Of a stretch of 64,000 nt of DNA, positions 53,486 to 62,149 are shown piece after piece. Position 1 is the stretch's first letter; every line of letters begins with the position of its first letter. The position numbers and the translations under genes are program-made. This stretch comes from JBJHDF01 sp050486405. GTDB lineage: Bacteria; Pseudomonadota; Gammaproteobacteria; Pseudomonadales; Cellvibrionaceae. A model generated the notes under the pieces. The model did not search any database. It was not told where the DNA came from and saw only the letters and a program-made list of their open reading frames with translations. Location: contig JBJHDF010000006.1 of assembly GCA_050486405.1 (NCBI GenBank), positions 87,627-151,626 on the forward strand, given 5' to 3'.

Positions 53486-55978
53486 CTATAAGGCATCCGG
53501 ATTTGGAAGCGGCGCTGCCGCGGACGGCAATGTCCCACGCCGAAGCAAATACTGCCCTCCAGCGCTGGCATCCAGTACTCTCTGTTCTCCTTCTCCGTGC
53601 AGACGAACCTGCTCACCAGTGCTCAACGCCACCAACCGATAGTCACCGGCCAGTATCTGCGAACGGATCGTCACTTTCCCTGCCCTGCCGGTGTGTAACA
53701 CCGCTTCCTGCAACTGGCCGTGCTGCCAGCGCAGGTCCACGGTAATGTCACCGCGCGCACGCAATCCGCGCACCGCGCCATCAGGCCACACCGAGGGCAG
53801 TGCCGGCAAAAGATGAACCGCACCGGCATGGCTTTGCAGCAGCATCTCCGCCACACCTGCGGTGGCCCCAAAGTTGCCGTCAATCTGGAAAGGTGGATGG
53901 TTGTCCCAGAGGTTGGGCAGCGTGCTCATCTGCAACTGATCGCTGAGCAGCTTGTGGGCGCGATCACCGTCGAGCAGCCGCGCCCAGTGATTCACTTTCC
54001 AGGCCTGGGCCCAACCGGTGCCGCCGTCACCCCGGGCATTGAGAGACACCCGGGCCGCCTGGACGTACGCGGGATGCTCCAACACGGAAATCTGATTGCC
54101 CGGATGCAGGGCGTAAAGATGGGAGATGTGGCGATGCTCGTTGTCCGGGTCGTCCAGATCCTGACGCCACTCCTGCAACTGCCCCCAACTGCCGATACGC
54201 AGACCCGGGTCCAACCTCTCCAGGGCGCGACCCAAGCGGCGGGCAAAAGCGCGATCCCCCATGCGCAGCGCCACGGTTCGCGTATTGGTAAACAACTCGT
54301 GAACGATCTGCTGGGACATGGCGGCACCGACGGTAAAGTCGCCGTGCTCCGGGGAATAACTTGGAGACACTACCAGGGAGCCGTCTTCGGCGGTGACCAG
54401 CGCATCCAGCCACAACAGCGCCGCCTCGCGCATGATGGGCCAGGCGCGCTCGCGCAAAAACACCTCGTCGCGGTTGAACAGGTAGTGCTCGTAGTAGTGT
54501 TGCATCAACCAGGCAGCGGCCTCCGGCTGCCAGAAAGCGGTGGGCCACTCGATGACGCCGGTAAAACCCCAGATATTGGTGTTGAGAAACAGGGTCCAAC
54601 CGTCTGCACCCATCAGTTTGCGCGCCGACACCCGGCCGGGCTCCACCAGGCTGTCCACAAAGTCGAAAAGCGGCCCGTTGGTTTCACTGAGGTTGGTCAG
54701 ATCCGCCGGCCAGTAATTCATCTGCAGATTGATGTTGACGTGGTAGTCGGCACGCCAGGGCGGCATATTGGAGTGGTTCCACACCCCCTGCAGATTGGCC
54801 GGCAGGGAGCCATCCCGGGACGAACCGATCAGCAGGTAACGCCCAAACTGAAAATACAGTGCCTCCAACGCCCGGTCCGCTGCCGGGTCGTCACTGGGGT
54901 AGGCCGCCAACAATTGGTCCGTAGGCGCTTCGGGCCAGGACTGCCCGATATCCAGGACCACCCGATCGAACAGGCGCCGGTGGTCTGTCTGGTGATCGGT
55001 GAACAGCGCCGCGTAACCGCGGGCAATTGCGCGATCGGCCCGTTCGACGGCAGCCGGGCGAGGGTCATCGCCGCGGTAACGTGGATACACCGGCGCGTAA
55101 TCCGTACCGGCGCTCAATACCAGCAGAGCCGAATCGGCCCCGCTAACAGTCAGTACACCGCTGGCATCGTAGCCGGTGCGACCGCCGTTGCTGCGCAAAC
55201 GCAGCTCAGCCACATAACGCAAACCGTTGTCGTGCAACGCGCCCTGCACACTCAACGCATTTTCTTCAGCGCTGGTGTTGACACTGCGATTGTCGGGAAT
55301 GGCCAGTTGCGCCTGCAGATCAATCTTGCCGGGGCGATCAGCGGTCAGATGTACAACGATAACCCCGTCCGGGTAGCTGGCGAAGTATTCGCGCTGGTAC
55401 TGCACCCCGCGGTGGCGATAGCTGACCCGCACCAGGGCCCTTTGCAGGTCCAGTTCCCGCCGGTAGTCGCTCACTTGCCCGTCGTGGGGGAGAGTCATGA
55501 CCAGTTCGCCAAAGTTCTGGTAGGCGCCGTAGCCCACCATGGGCCGGCCCAGCTGCTCAGCCACGGCCTCCGGGGTCAGGGCTCCCTTTTGCGCCAGTTG
55601 GCGCTGCACCCGACGCAGAGCGGACACCTGGTCACCCTGGGCGGGCACACCATAGTCGTAGCCTTCGGCGCCTGGGCCGCCGGTCCACAGGGTCTTTTCG
55701 TTGAACTGCAACTGGTCCCGAACCACATGGCCCATGACCACAGCGCCCAGGGCGCCATTGCCTACGGGCAAACCCTCCCGCTCCCAATCAGCGGCGGGAC
55801 GATCGAACCAAACAATGGTCGGGGGCGCGACCGGCACCATCCCCTGCAACTGAGCAGCGGACGCGCCAGGCGCCAGGGCGCCCCACATCAGCGTCGCCCA
55901 GACCAGTGCGAAAACCAGGGGCAGACCGGGGCCAAAACCCCAAGGGCCCGGCCGTGCTGCGGGATCGGAATAAGTCAT
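53486..55978 (-). CDS. GH95 alpha-L-fucosidase
   Basis: 830 aa, exported by a long N-terminal signal (LPLVFALVWATLMWGALAPGASA). The N-terminal GH95 beta domain is WFDRPAADWEREGLPVGNGALGAVVMG with FNEKTLWTGGPG. The (alpha/alpha)6 barrel has NINLQMNYWPADL near 415 (Asn residues that activate water), SPSYSPEHGDFTVGAAMSQQ near 541 (catalytic acid Glu) and QIDGNFGATAGVAEML near 696 (Asp). GH95 enzymes invert alpha-1,2-linked L-fucose, as at the end of xyloglucan side chains. ATG 55978 is chosen; the 33 upstream codons are AT-rich and hold the inverted repeat. Confidence 0.92.
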   Translation of the reverse strand: MTYSDPAARPGPWGFGPGLPLVFALVWATLMWGALAPGASAAQLQGMVPVAPPTIVWFDRPAADWEREGLPVGNGALGAVVMGHVVRDQLQFNEKTLWTGGPGAEGYDYGVPAQGDQVSALRRVQRQLAQKGALTPEAVAEQLGRPMVGYGAYQNFGELVMTLPHDGQVSDYRRELDLQRALVRVSYRHRGVQYQREYFASYPDGVIVVHLTADRPGKIDLQAQLAIPDNRSVNTSAEENALSVQGALHDNGLRYVAELRLRSNGGRTGYDASGVLTVSGADSALLVLSAGTDYAPVYPRYRGDDPRPAAVERADRAIARGYAALFTDHQTDHRRLFDRVVLDIGQSWPEAPTDQLLAAYPSDDPAADRALEALYFQFGRYLLIGSSRDGSLPANLQGVWNHSNMPPWRADYHVNINLQMNYWPADLTNLSETNGPLFDFVDSLVEPGRVSARKLMGADGWTLFLNTNIWGFTGVIEWPTAFWQPEAAAWLMQHYYEHYLFNRDEVFLRERAWPIMREAALLWLDALVTAEDGSLVVSPSYSPEHGDFTVGAAMSQQIVHELFTNTRTVALRMGDRAFARRLGRALERLDPGLRIGSWGQLQEWRQDLDDPDNEHRHISHLYALHPGNQISVLEHPAYVQAARVSLNARGDGGTGWAQAWKVNHWARLLDGDRAHKLLSDQLQMSTLPNLWDNHPPFQIDGNFGATAGVAEMLLQSHAGAVHLLPALPSVWPDGAVRGLRARGDITVDLRWQHGQLQEAVLHTGRAGKVTIRSQILAGDYRLVALSTGEQVRLHGEGEQRVLDASAGGQYLLRRGTLPSAAAPLPNPDAL

Positions 55979-56014
55979 ACTTCTTATGTATGTAGTGATG
56001 AGGCAGTGCTCAAA

Positions 56015-56050
56015 ACCAGTAAATTTCAATACAAAAATTGTTTTACTGGT
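56015..56050. promoter_or_regulatory. Perfect 9-bp inverted repeat upstream of the GH95 gene
   Basis: ACCAGTAAA (56015-56023), 18 bases, TTTACTGGT (56042-56050), 37 bases before the GH95 ATG. Spacing suits a dimeric regulator. It differs from the TTTTATAAATAAA sites of the fucose operons. Confidence 0.5.
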
Positions 56051-56451
56051 AAACTTTTTTGTCATGCAGGCCATCATAGTGCTTTTTTTTCACCTATGCA
56101 ATAGTTATTACTTGTGATAATTGACGAGTGGCATGAAGGACCTTAAACAGCATCGCCAGCCCAACCGAACCAGCGTTACCCCCGGTAACACCAGGATTCT
56201 CGCGAACGCCACCCAGAACCGTGCCCAGATTGCAAAACCGACAGTGGGAAACGCCGGATATTGGGTGATTCGAGACAGATTCCCTCCCCATAAGCCCCGA
56301 AAGCTGGGAAAACCGAAAAAAATTTAAAAAAAATTTCACCCTTACAGGCCACGCAGGTCGTGATTCGATCCAAATAATCTCACTTTTGTAAAAAAAGTGT
56401 GACGACTTGTGTCGCCGGTAGAGCGATCCTGTACGCCTCGGAGTTTTTGTT
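56051..56451. other. AT-rich gap before the haem-protein gene
   Basis: About 400 bp. A hairpin CACTTTT/AAAAGTG lies at 56381-56399 and CGAC-TTGT-GTCG at 56403-56414. Long frames on the minus strand here lack gene-like composition. No riboswitch recognised. Confidence 0.4.
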
Positions 56452-56589
56452 ATGGAAAACCAAACCACAAAGCGTAAACCAATAATCATAGAGACCAAGG
56501 GGTTGGTAACCATCGGAAACACTGTTAGACGTCGGCTCTTGTTCCAGAAAACGTCGAACCCCGTCAAAGATGAATACCGCCTGAGGTAG
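56452..56589 (+). CDS. Possible 45-aa small protein upstream of the CBM-cytochrome gene
   Basis: ATG 56452 is preceded by CGGAG at eight bases and opens 45 codons (start MENQTTKRKP, basic, no signal) ending 24 bp before the large gene. No homologue recognised. It could be a leader peptide or chance. Confidence 0.3.
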   Translation: MENQTTKRKPIIIETKGLVTIGNTVRRRLLFQKTSNPVKDEYRLR

Positions 56590-56613
56590 CTGGTCGCAAA
56601 CCGGAGATCAGTC

Positions 56614-59600
56614 ATGCAAGCATCTGGTATTATTCCAAGAACAGCAGGCGCCTTTTTATGTATGCTCTTGGCCCTGTCCTTCCACGCCGTCCATGCCCAG
56701 ACCAATGTGGCACTGAACGGCACAGCCTCCGCCAGTTCGGCGGACCTGTCCGCCAGTTATGCCATTGACGGCAATATGAATACCCGCTGGGCCTCTGCAG
56801 CGCAGACAGACCCATCACACATTACCGTGGACCTCGGGCAGCCCTACCAGCTGAGCCAGGTGGTCATACACTGGGAAGCGGCCAACGCGGAGGTCTACGA
56901 GATTCGCGGCTCCAACGACAACTCCAACTGGACCACCCTGTCTTCCCAGTCCGGCGGACAATTCGGCCACCGGACGGACCAGATCAACGTCTCCGGCGTC
57001 TATCGCTATGTACGCATGTTCGGCATCAGCCGCAGCGCCGGCAACCAGTGGGGCTACTCCATCTGGCAGTTTGAAATTTACGGCCAGGAGCCATCCACTC
57101 CCCCGCCCCAGGACTTGCTGGTACAGGCGGAAGACTATGACAACTACTACGACACCACCCCCGGCAACACCGGTGGCGCCTACCGCAATGACGGTGTGGA
57201 CATCGAGGCTACCACTGACTCCGGCGGTGGCTATAACGTCGGCTGGATCGACGCCGGCGAGTGGCTGGAATACAACATTCAACTGAACCCCGGTACCTAC
57301 GACGTATACGCCCGGGTCGCCTCCAACACCGGCGGCGGCAACTACACCGTTCGGCTGAACGGCAACAGCATCGGCACCAACGACGTCGCCAATACCGGCG
57401 GCTGGCAGAGCTGGGTCACGCAACCGGTTGGTCAGGTTATTGTCGGCTCCATGGGTACGCAGACTTTGCGTGTAGACATGAATTCCGGCGGTTTCAACCT
57501 GAACTGGATAGTTCTGCAGGTCGCGGAAGGCGGTAGCAGCAGCGGTGGCAGCAGCAGCGGTGGCAGCAGCAGCGGTGGCAGCAGCAGCGGTGGCAGCAGT
57601 AGCGGTGGCAGCAGTAGCGGTGGCAGCAGCAGCGGCGGCCTGACAAACATCACCAACCTGGGCGGCCAAATTACAGCTCAGTACAACGACTCTCCGTCGG
57701 GCGAAGGTATTGGCAATCTCATCGACAACAACGTCAACACCAAGTACCTGACCTTCAACTCTTCGGCCTGGGTACAGTATCAGGCCCCGAGCGCCTATGT
57801 GGTTACCCGCTATACCCTGACCTCGGCCAACGATGCTCCCCAGCGCGATCCGGCCAGTTGGACCCTGCAGGGCTCGAACAACGGCAGCAACTGGACCACT
57901 CTCGACACCCGGTCCGGCCAAACCTTTTCCAGCCGCTTTCAGACCCGGGAGTTCAACTTCAGCAACAGTGCCGCCTTCAGCCGTTACCGGCTGACCATGA
58001 ACAATGTCAGCGGCAACATCCTGCAACTGGCCGAGTGGCAACTGTTCGGCACTCCCGGCCAATCCAGCGCGCAGAATGTCAGGGTACAGGCACAGGACTA
58101 CGACAACTACCATGACACCACTCCCGGCAATACCGGTGGCGCCTACCGCAATGACGACGTCGATATCGAACCCACCACCGACGTCAGTGGCGATTACAAC
58201 GTCGGCTGGATCGACGCCGGCGAATGGCTGGAATACAACGTCACTCTGGCTGCCGGCACTTACCACGTCACTGCCCGCGTTGCCTCTAACGTTGGCGGCG
58301 GCAATTACACCATGACCCTAAACGGCACCAATATCGGTGGCGCCAACGTCGGCAACACCGGTGGCTGGCAGAGCTGGATCACCCAGAATATCGGCCAGGT
58401 AACCGTGCCCTCCAATGGCACCTATACCCTGCGGGTCAATATGAACGCCGGCGGTTTCAACCTTAACTGGATCAATTTTAATCCGGATGGTCCCGGTGAC
58501 GGCAATGGTAACGGCAATGGCGGCAGCAGCGGCGGCAGCTCTGGCGGCAGCAGCGGCGGCAGCTCTGGCGGCAGCAGCGGCGGCAGCTCTGGCGGTAGCT
58601 CTGGCGGCAGCTCTGGCGGCAGCAGCGGTGGCAGCAGCAGCGGCTTGGGCAATGTAGTTCCGCTGTACAACAACAATACGCCGCTGGAACCACCCATTGT
58701 GTTCGAGACGCACAATGCCCTGATCACGCGCATCTCTGATCGCGCCCGGGACCGTCACGCCAAGGAAGACCAGTTCCAGTCCTACGATCACTACCTGGAT
58801 CACTACTGGGAGCACCGCACCGCCGGCATCGAGATCGTCGACTACGTGGCCAAGGGTGGCAACACCATTCGCATGAACGTGCGCACCCAGTGGCGCCTGA
58901 ATGATCTGGAGGCGGAAAACCGCTGGTTCTACCGCGGCGTGGGCACCGTGGCCGAATTCTGCGACAACGGCACCATGGAGGTCATCGATGATTTCAATTA
59001 CTGGAAGGAACGCAGCCACAACTGTCGGCACAACCGCGCCATCCAGATTGGCGACCGCCTGGAGTTCGAGGTCAGCCAGTTCCTCGACCCCAGTGTCCCC
59101 AGGGGCCGGGCGCCCTACTACGGCACCACCTTCCTGTACATCGTCGGTGAGGGCCTGGTGCCCTGGGATGTGGGTGGCACCACACCCCACGGCGGCATCA
59201 AGGACTCGGTGAAGATTCCGGAAAGCGCCTGGCTGGGCGGTACCACCACCATCCACGCCGACACGTCCAACGAGCCGCACAACCGGTTTATGCAGATGGC
59301 CACCAACCTCGGCTTCGACAACGCCCAGCCGTTCGTGCGCGGCCGCCGGATCCTGCACACCTCGTTTGTCACCGGTGTGCATGACGAGAACCCCCACGTC
59401 AACCCGGTGTTCACGCAGTTGCAAAATCTGGCAGGACCGCGCTTCATCAACGACAGTTGTACCGGTTGTCACGTCCGTAACGGCCGCGCCGTGCCCGAAG
59501 CGCCGGGTGTACCCTTGAACAAATGGGTGTTCAAGGTCGCCGACGCCAATGGCAACCCCCACCCACAACTGGGCAGCGTACTGCAGCCCCAGGCCGTCGG

Positions 59601-60531
59601 TGGCGCCAGTAGTGAAGGCCAGGTGTCCATCTCCCACTGGACTACCCAAAACGGTCTGCGCTCGCCCAACTACCAGTTCAGCGGTGTGACCCCGGAGCGC
59701 TTCTCCGCCCGCATCGCCCCGCAGTTGGTGGGCATGGGCCTGCTGGAAGCCATACCGGAAGAGGCGATACTGGCTCTGGAAGACCCCAATGACTCCAGTG
59801 GCAATGGTATCTCCGGCCGCGCCAACCGTGTGGTGGATCCGGAAACCGGGCAAACCCGCCTGGGCCGCTTCGGCTACAAGGCCGGCAAGGCCAGCCTGCG
59901 CCACCAGATCGCCGGCGCCCTGAACACCGACATGGGTGTCACCAACTCGGTGTTCCCGAACCCTGACTGTGGCTCGGCCCAGAGCAACTGCGGCCCCAGC
60001 GGTGTGCAGTTGTCCGACCAGCGCCTGGATGACCTGGTGAAATACATCGCCCTGTTGGGTGTACCCCCGCAAAGGGACTACAACAACTCGGCGGTACAGG
60101 CCGGCCGCACCGTGTTCCACAACATCGGTTGCGCCGATTGCCACACGCCCACCTTCCAGACCAGTTCCAACCACCCGCTGGCGGAACTCAGGGATCAGAC
60201 CATCCACCCCTACACGGACCTGCTGTTGCACGATATGGGTCCGGAACTGGCGGACAATCTGGGTGAAGGTGAGGCTTCGGGCTCCGAGTGGCGCACCGCT
60301 CCTCTCTGGGGGCTTGGCCACTCCGGCTGCGTTACCGGCGGCGTGACCAACGCACCTCAGGGTCAGCGGCAGTGCACACCGGTGCACGGCTACCTGCACG
60401 ACGGTCGCGCCAGAACCATCGAGGAGGCCATTCTCTGGCACGGTGGTGAGGGCTCAGCGTCCAGAAGTGCGTATCAAGCGCTGAACAACACCCAGCGGCA
60501 AAACCTGCTCGCCTTCCTCAGATCGCTGTAA
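56614..60531 (+). CDS. Secreted CBM-armed di-haem DHOR/DUF1111 oxidoreductase
   Basis: 1305 aa. Signal peptide about 1-29 (LCMLLALSFHAVHAQ). Discoidin/CBM32-like module about 30-160 (NVALNGTASASSADLSASYA). CBM6 about 168-300 (VQAEDYDNYYDTTPGNTGG; GWIDAGEWLEYN). Seven GGSSS units about 304-341. Second discoidin-like module about 343-482. Second CBM6 about 486-622. Ten GGSS units about 636-677. An unrecognised domain about 680-930. Then a DHOR domain with CTGCH (949-953), NGISGRANRV near 1065, GRFGYKAGKASLRHQIAGA near 1090 and CADCH (1173-1177). Two c-type haems on a polysaccharide-binding scaffold suggest extracellular electron transfer or peroxide chemistry at plant or algal cell wall. GGAG precedes ATG 56614. 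Confidence 0.88.
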   Translation: MQASGIIPRTAGAFLCMLLALSFHAVHAQTNVALNGTASASSADLSASYAIDGNMNTRWASAAQTDPSHITVDLGQPYQLSQVVIHWEAANAEVYEIRGSNDNSNWTTLSSQSGGQFGHRTDQINVSGVYRYVRMFGISRSAGNQWGYSIWQFEIYGQEPSTPPPQDLLVQAEDYDNYYDTTPGNTGGAYRNDGVDIEATTDSGGGYNVGWIDAGEWLEYNIQLNPGTYDVYARVASNTGGGNYTVRLNGNSIGTNDVANTGGWQSWVTQPVGQVIVGSMGTQTLRVDMNSGGFNLNWIVLQVAEGGSSSGGSSSGGSSSGGSSSGGSSSGGSSSGGSSSGGLTNITNLGGQITAQYNDSPSGEGIGNLIDNNVNTKYLTFNSSAWVQYQAPSAYVVTRYTLTSANDAPQRDPASWTLQGSNNGSNWTTLDTRSGQTFSSRFQTREFNFSNSAAFSRYRLTMNNVSGNILQLAEWQLFGTPGQSSAQNVRVQAQDYDNYHDTTPGNTGGAYRNDDVDIEPTTDVSGDYNVGWIDAGEWLEYNVTLAAGTYHVTARVASNVGGGNYTMTLNGTNIGGANVGNTGGWQSWITQNIGQVTVPSNGTYTLRVNMNAGGFNLNWINFNPDGPGDGNGNGNGGSSGGSSGGSSGGSSGGSSGGSSGGSSGGSSGGSSGGSSSGLGNVVPLYNNNTPLEPPIVFETHNALITRISDRARDRHAKEDQFQSYDHYLDHYWEHRTAGIEIVDYVAKGGNTIRMNVRTQWRLNDLEAENRWFYRGVGTVAEFCDNGTMEVIDDFNYWKERSHNCRHNRAIQIGDRLEFEVSQFLDPSVPRGRAPYYGTTFLYIVGEGLVPWDVGGTTPHGGIKDSVKIPESAWLGGTTTIHADTSNEPHNRFMQMATNLGFDNAQPFVRGRRILHTSFVTGVHDENPHVNPVFTQLQNLAGPRFINDSCTGCHVRNGRAVPEAPGVPLNKWVFKVADANGNPHPQLGSVLQPQAVGGASSEGQVSISHWTTQNGLRSPNYQFSGVTPERFSARIAPQLVGMGLLEAIPEEAILALEDPNDSSGNGISGRANRVVDPETGQTRLGRFGYKAGKASLRHQIAGALNTDMGVTNSVFPNPDCGSAQSNCGPSGVQLSDQRLDDLVKYIALLGVPPQRDYNNSAVQAGRTVFHNIGCADCHTPTFQTSSNHPLAELRDQTIHPYTDLLLHDMGPELADNLGEGEASGSEWRTAPLWGLGHSGCVTGGVTNAPQGQRQCTPVHGYLHDGRARTIEEAILWHGGEGSASRSAYQALNNTQRQNLLAFLRSL

Positions 60532-60545
60532 GGCAAGCGGAAAGC

Positions 60546-60577
60546 AAAAACCCGGGCCTTGTGCCCGGGTTTTTTTT
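60546..60577 (+). terminator. Intrinsic terminator after the CBM-cytochrome gene
   Basis: AAAAACCCGGGC-CTTGT-GCCCGGGTTTTT, continuing to eight or more T residues. The A-rich left arm also lets it serve the convergent GTPase gene. Confidence 0.9.
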
Positions 60578-60605
60578 GCCCATTGGAAACGCTGGCGAAA
60601 CTCGT

Positions 60606-62033
60606 TTACCCCTTGCGGGAAAAGGCGCCCTTGACCGCATTCCAGACCCCGCTGGCCAGATTGCGCAGTTGCTGACCGGCGATCTCGCTGTTCTCCCGGC
60701 GGCGCTGGCGACGCAGGTGACGCCAGTACTGGCCGCGACTGGCCTGGGGATGCAGGGCACCGATCGCCAGCCGCAGGCGGTTGGCGGCAGGTCCGTCCTG
60801 CGGGTGCGCCAGATTCACGAGCAACAGTTGCTCCGGCGCCACACCCAGCCGGCGCACCATCTGCTCCTCCAGCACCGCCTCCGGCTCCCCGGCCCCATCG
60901 CTGTGATTCACCGCCACCAGCAGAGGAGCTTCCGGCTGGCCCGCCCGCTCGGTGAGCCAGCGTTGCAGGCGACGCAACTGGCCGCTGTCGTAGTCGAGAT
61001 CGGTCTGGTCGGCACGACAGGTCCAGATGATCAGATCGGCGCGAAACACGGCGCGCCGGGCACGGCGCCGGGCCATGGTCTCCCAGGCGGGGGTGTCCCA
61101 CAACAGCAGTTCACCCCATTCCGGCGACGACAGGCGCCAGGCTTCCAGTTGCTTGCCGCTTTCCTCCGGCACCGGCTCCGCCTCGCCCACCGCCAGGGCC
61201 TGCACCAGGCTGGACTTGCCGGCACCGGCCCGCCCCAGCACCAGTATGCGCAGCGGCTCCTGCTGCGCACTCCCGGGCCAGCCACCGCTGAGCAGCAGGT
61301 TGCCACTGTAGAGTTCGATGGCGTAGAAACCCACCTTGCGCACGTATTCCTGCAGCAGCCAGCGCTGCAGCCTCTCGCTGCCGTAATCCATGATCTGCCC
61401 CCCCACGGCCCGGCTGAACTCCTTGTACATGGCCGCCGCCGGATTGACCAGCGCCCGGCCCACCCGGTAGACATTGTGGTAGCGGTTGGCCAGTTCCTGC
61501 CAGCGCCGGGCGCGCACCAGAGTACCGAGCGTCAGGCGATGACTGAAGGGCACACTGTGGGTAATCTGATGGCGCAGCTCGCGGCTGGCGCGTTCGACGA
61601 TCAGCAGGGTGTGGGGCAGAGTCAGTTCCAGCAGCGGCTCTTCCCGCTCCGGATGAAAGTGCCCGGCCACCCGCTCCAGGGTCTGCCGGGCCAGTTGCCA
61701 CAAAGCGGTGCCATCGGCCAGGGAGTAATCCGCCGGGTCGATGCTCCCGGCCAGCGCCTCCACCTGCAGCCAGGCACCCTCGGCCCGGGAGGACCACTGC
61801 TCGTTGGGGCCGGTCACGTTTTCCGGCGCCCGGCGCCGGTCGCCCAGTGCCAGAAACTTGTGCATCAGAAACGCCAGCGCCGCGCAGCCGGCCAGCAACA
61901 GCAGCCAGTGGGCCAGATAACCGGTCTGCCACAGCCACACCACCCCGGCCAGCGGCACCGCCGCCAGCGGCAGGAAGGTCAGCACCAGCGCCAGCAGGCG
62001 CATAAAGCCGAATTGCCGGATCAGTTCTCGCAC
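60606..62033 (-). CDS. Membrane-anchored GTPase, YcjX/Era-like P-loop domain
   Basis: 475 aa. Two N-terminal transmembrane helices at about 10-35 (LLALVLTFLPLAAVPLAGVVW) and 39-57 (LAHWLLLLAGCAALAFLMH). A helical middle region follows, then a TRAFAC-type G domain from about 270: G1 LGRAGAGKSSL, G3 LLWDTPAWE, G4 AVNHSD in place of NKxD. The last 60 residues are basic. Function unknown; proteins of this plan are usually annotated only as GTPase domain-containing. It stands alone. Confidence 0.75.
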   Translation of the reverse strand: MRELIRQFGFMRLLALVLTFLPLAAVPLAGVVWLWQTGYLAHWLLLLAGCAALAFLMHKFLALGDRRRAPENVTGPNEQWSSRAEGAWLQVEALAGSIDPADYSLADGTALWQLARQTLERVAGHFHPEREEPLLELTLPHTLLIVERASRELRHQITHSVPFSHRLTLGTLVRARRWQELANRYHNVYRVGRALVNPAAAMYKEFSRAVGGQIMDYGSERLQRWLLQEYVRKVGFYAIELYSGNLLLSGGWPGSAQQEPLRILVLGRAGAGKSSLVQALAVGEAEPVPEESGKQLEAWRLSSPEWGELLLWDTPAWETMARRRARRAVFRADLIIWTCRADQTDLDYDSGQLRRLQRWLTERAGQPEAPLLVAVNHSDGAGEPEAVLEEQMVRRLGVAPEQLLLVNLAHPQDGPAANRLRLAIGALHPQASRGQYWRHLRRQRRRENSEIAGQQLRNLASGVWNAVKGAFSRKG

Positions 62034-62149
62034 AATGGGCCTCGCATGGGTCTATTGTGCCACAGGTGAGTTGCGACACCATCCATGGCGTTTTTGGCCG
62101 TCTTCTCTTAGGATGGACAGCCAACAACTGCCATAGGGACATCTCCGTC

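Noticed and set aside
53720..56104. 794-codon open frame antisense to GH95
   Set aside because: No domain or ribosome binding site; GH95 motifs on the other strand are complete.
56094..56723. 209-codon minus-strand frame upstream of GH95
   Set aside because: It covers the start and signal peptide of the CBM-cytochrome gene and has no family features.
57528..58645. GGSSS and GGSS tandem repeats as a CRISPR-like or satellite array
   Set aside because: They are in-frame linker codons inside one gene, without spacers.
56815..60441. Very long minus-strand frames under the CBM-cytochrome gene
   Set aside because: Their Ala/Thr repeats are the reverse complement of the GGSSS and GGSS linkers and the rest is Val/Gly/His-rich shadow sequence.
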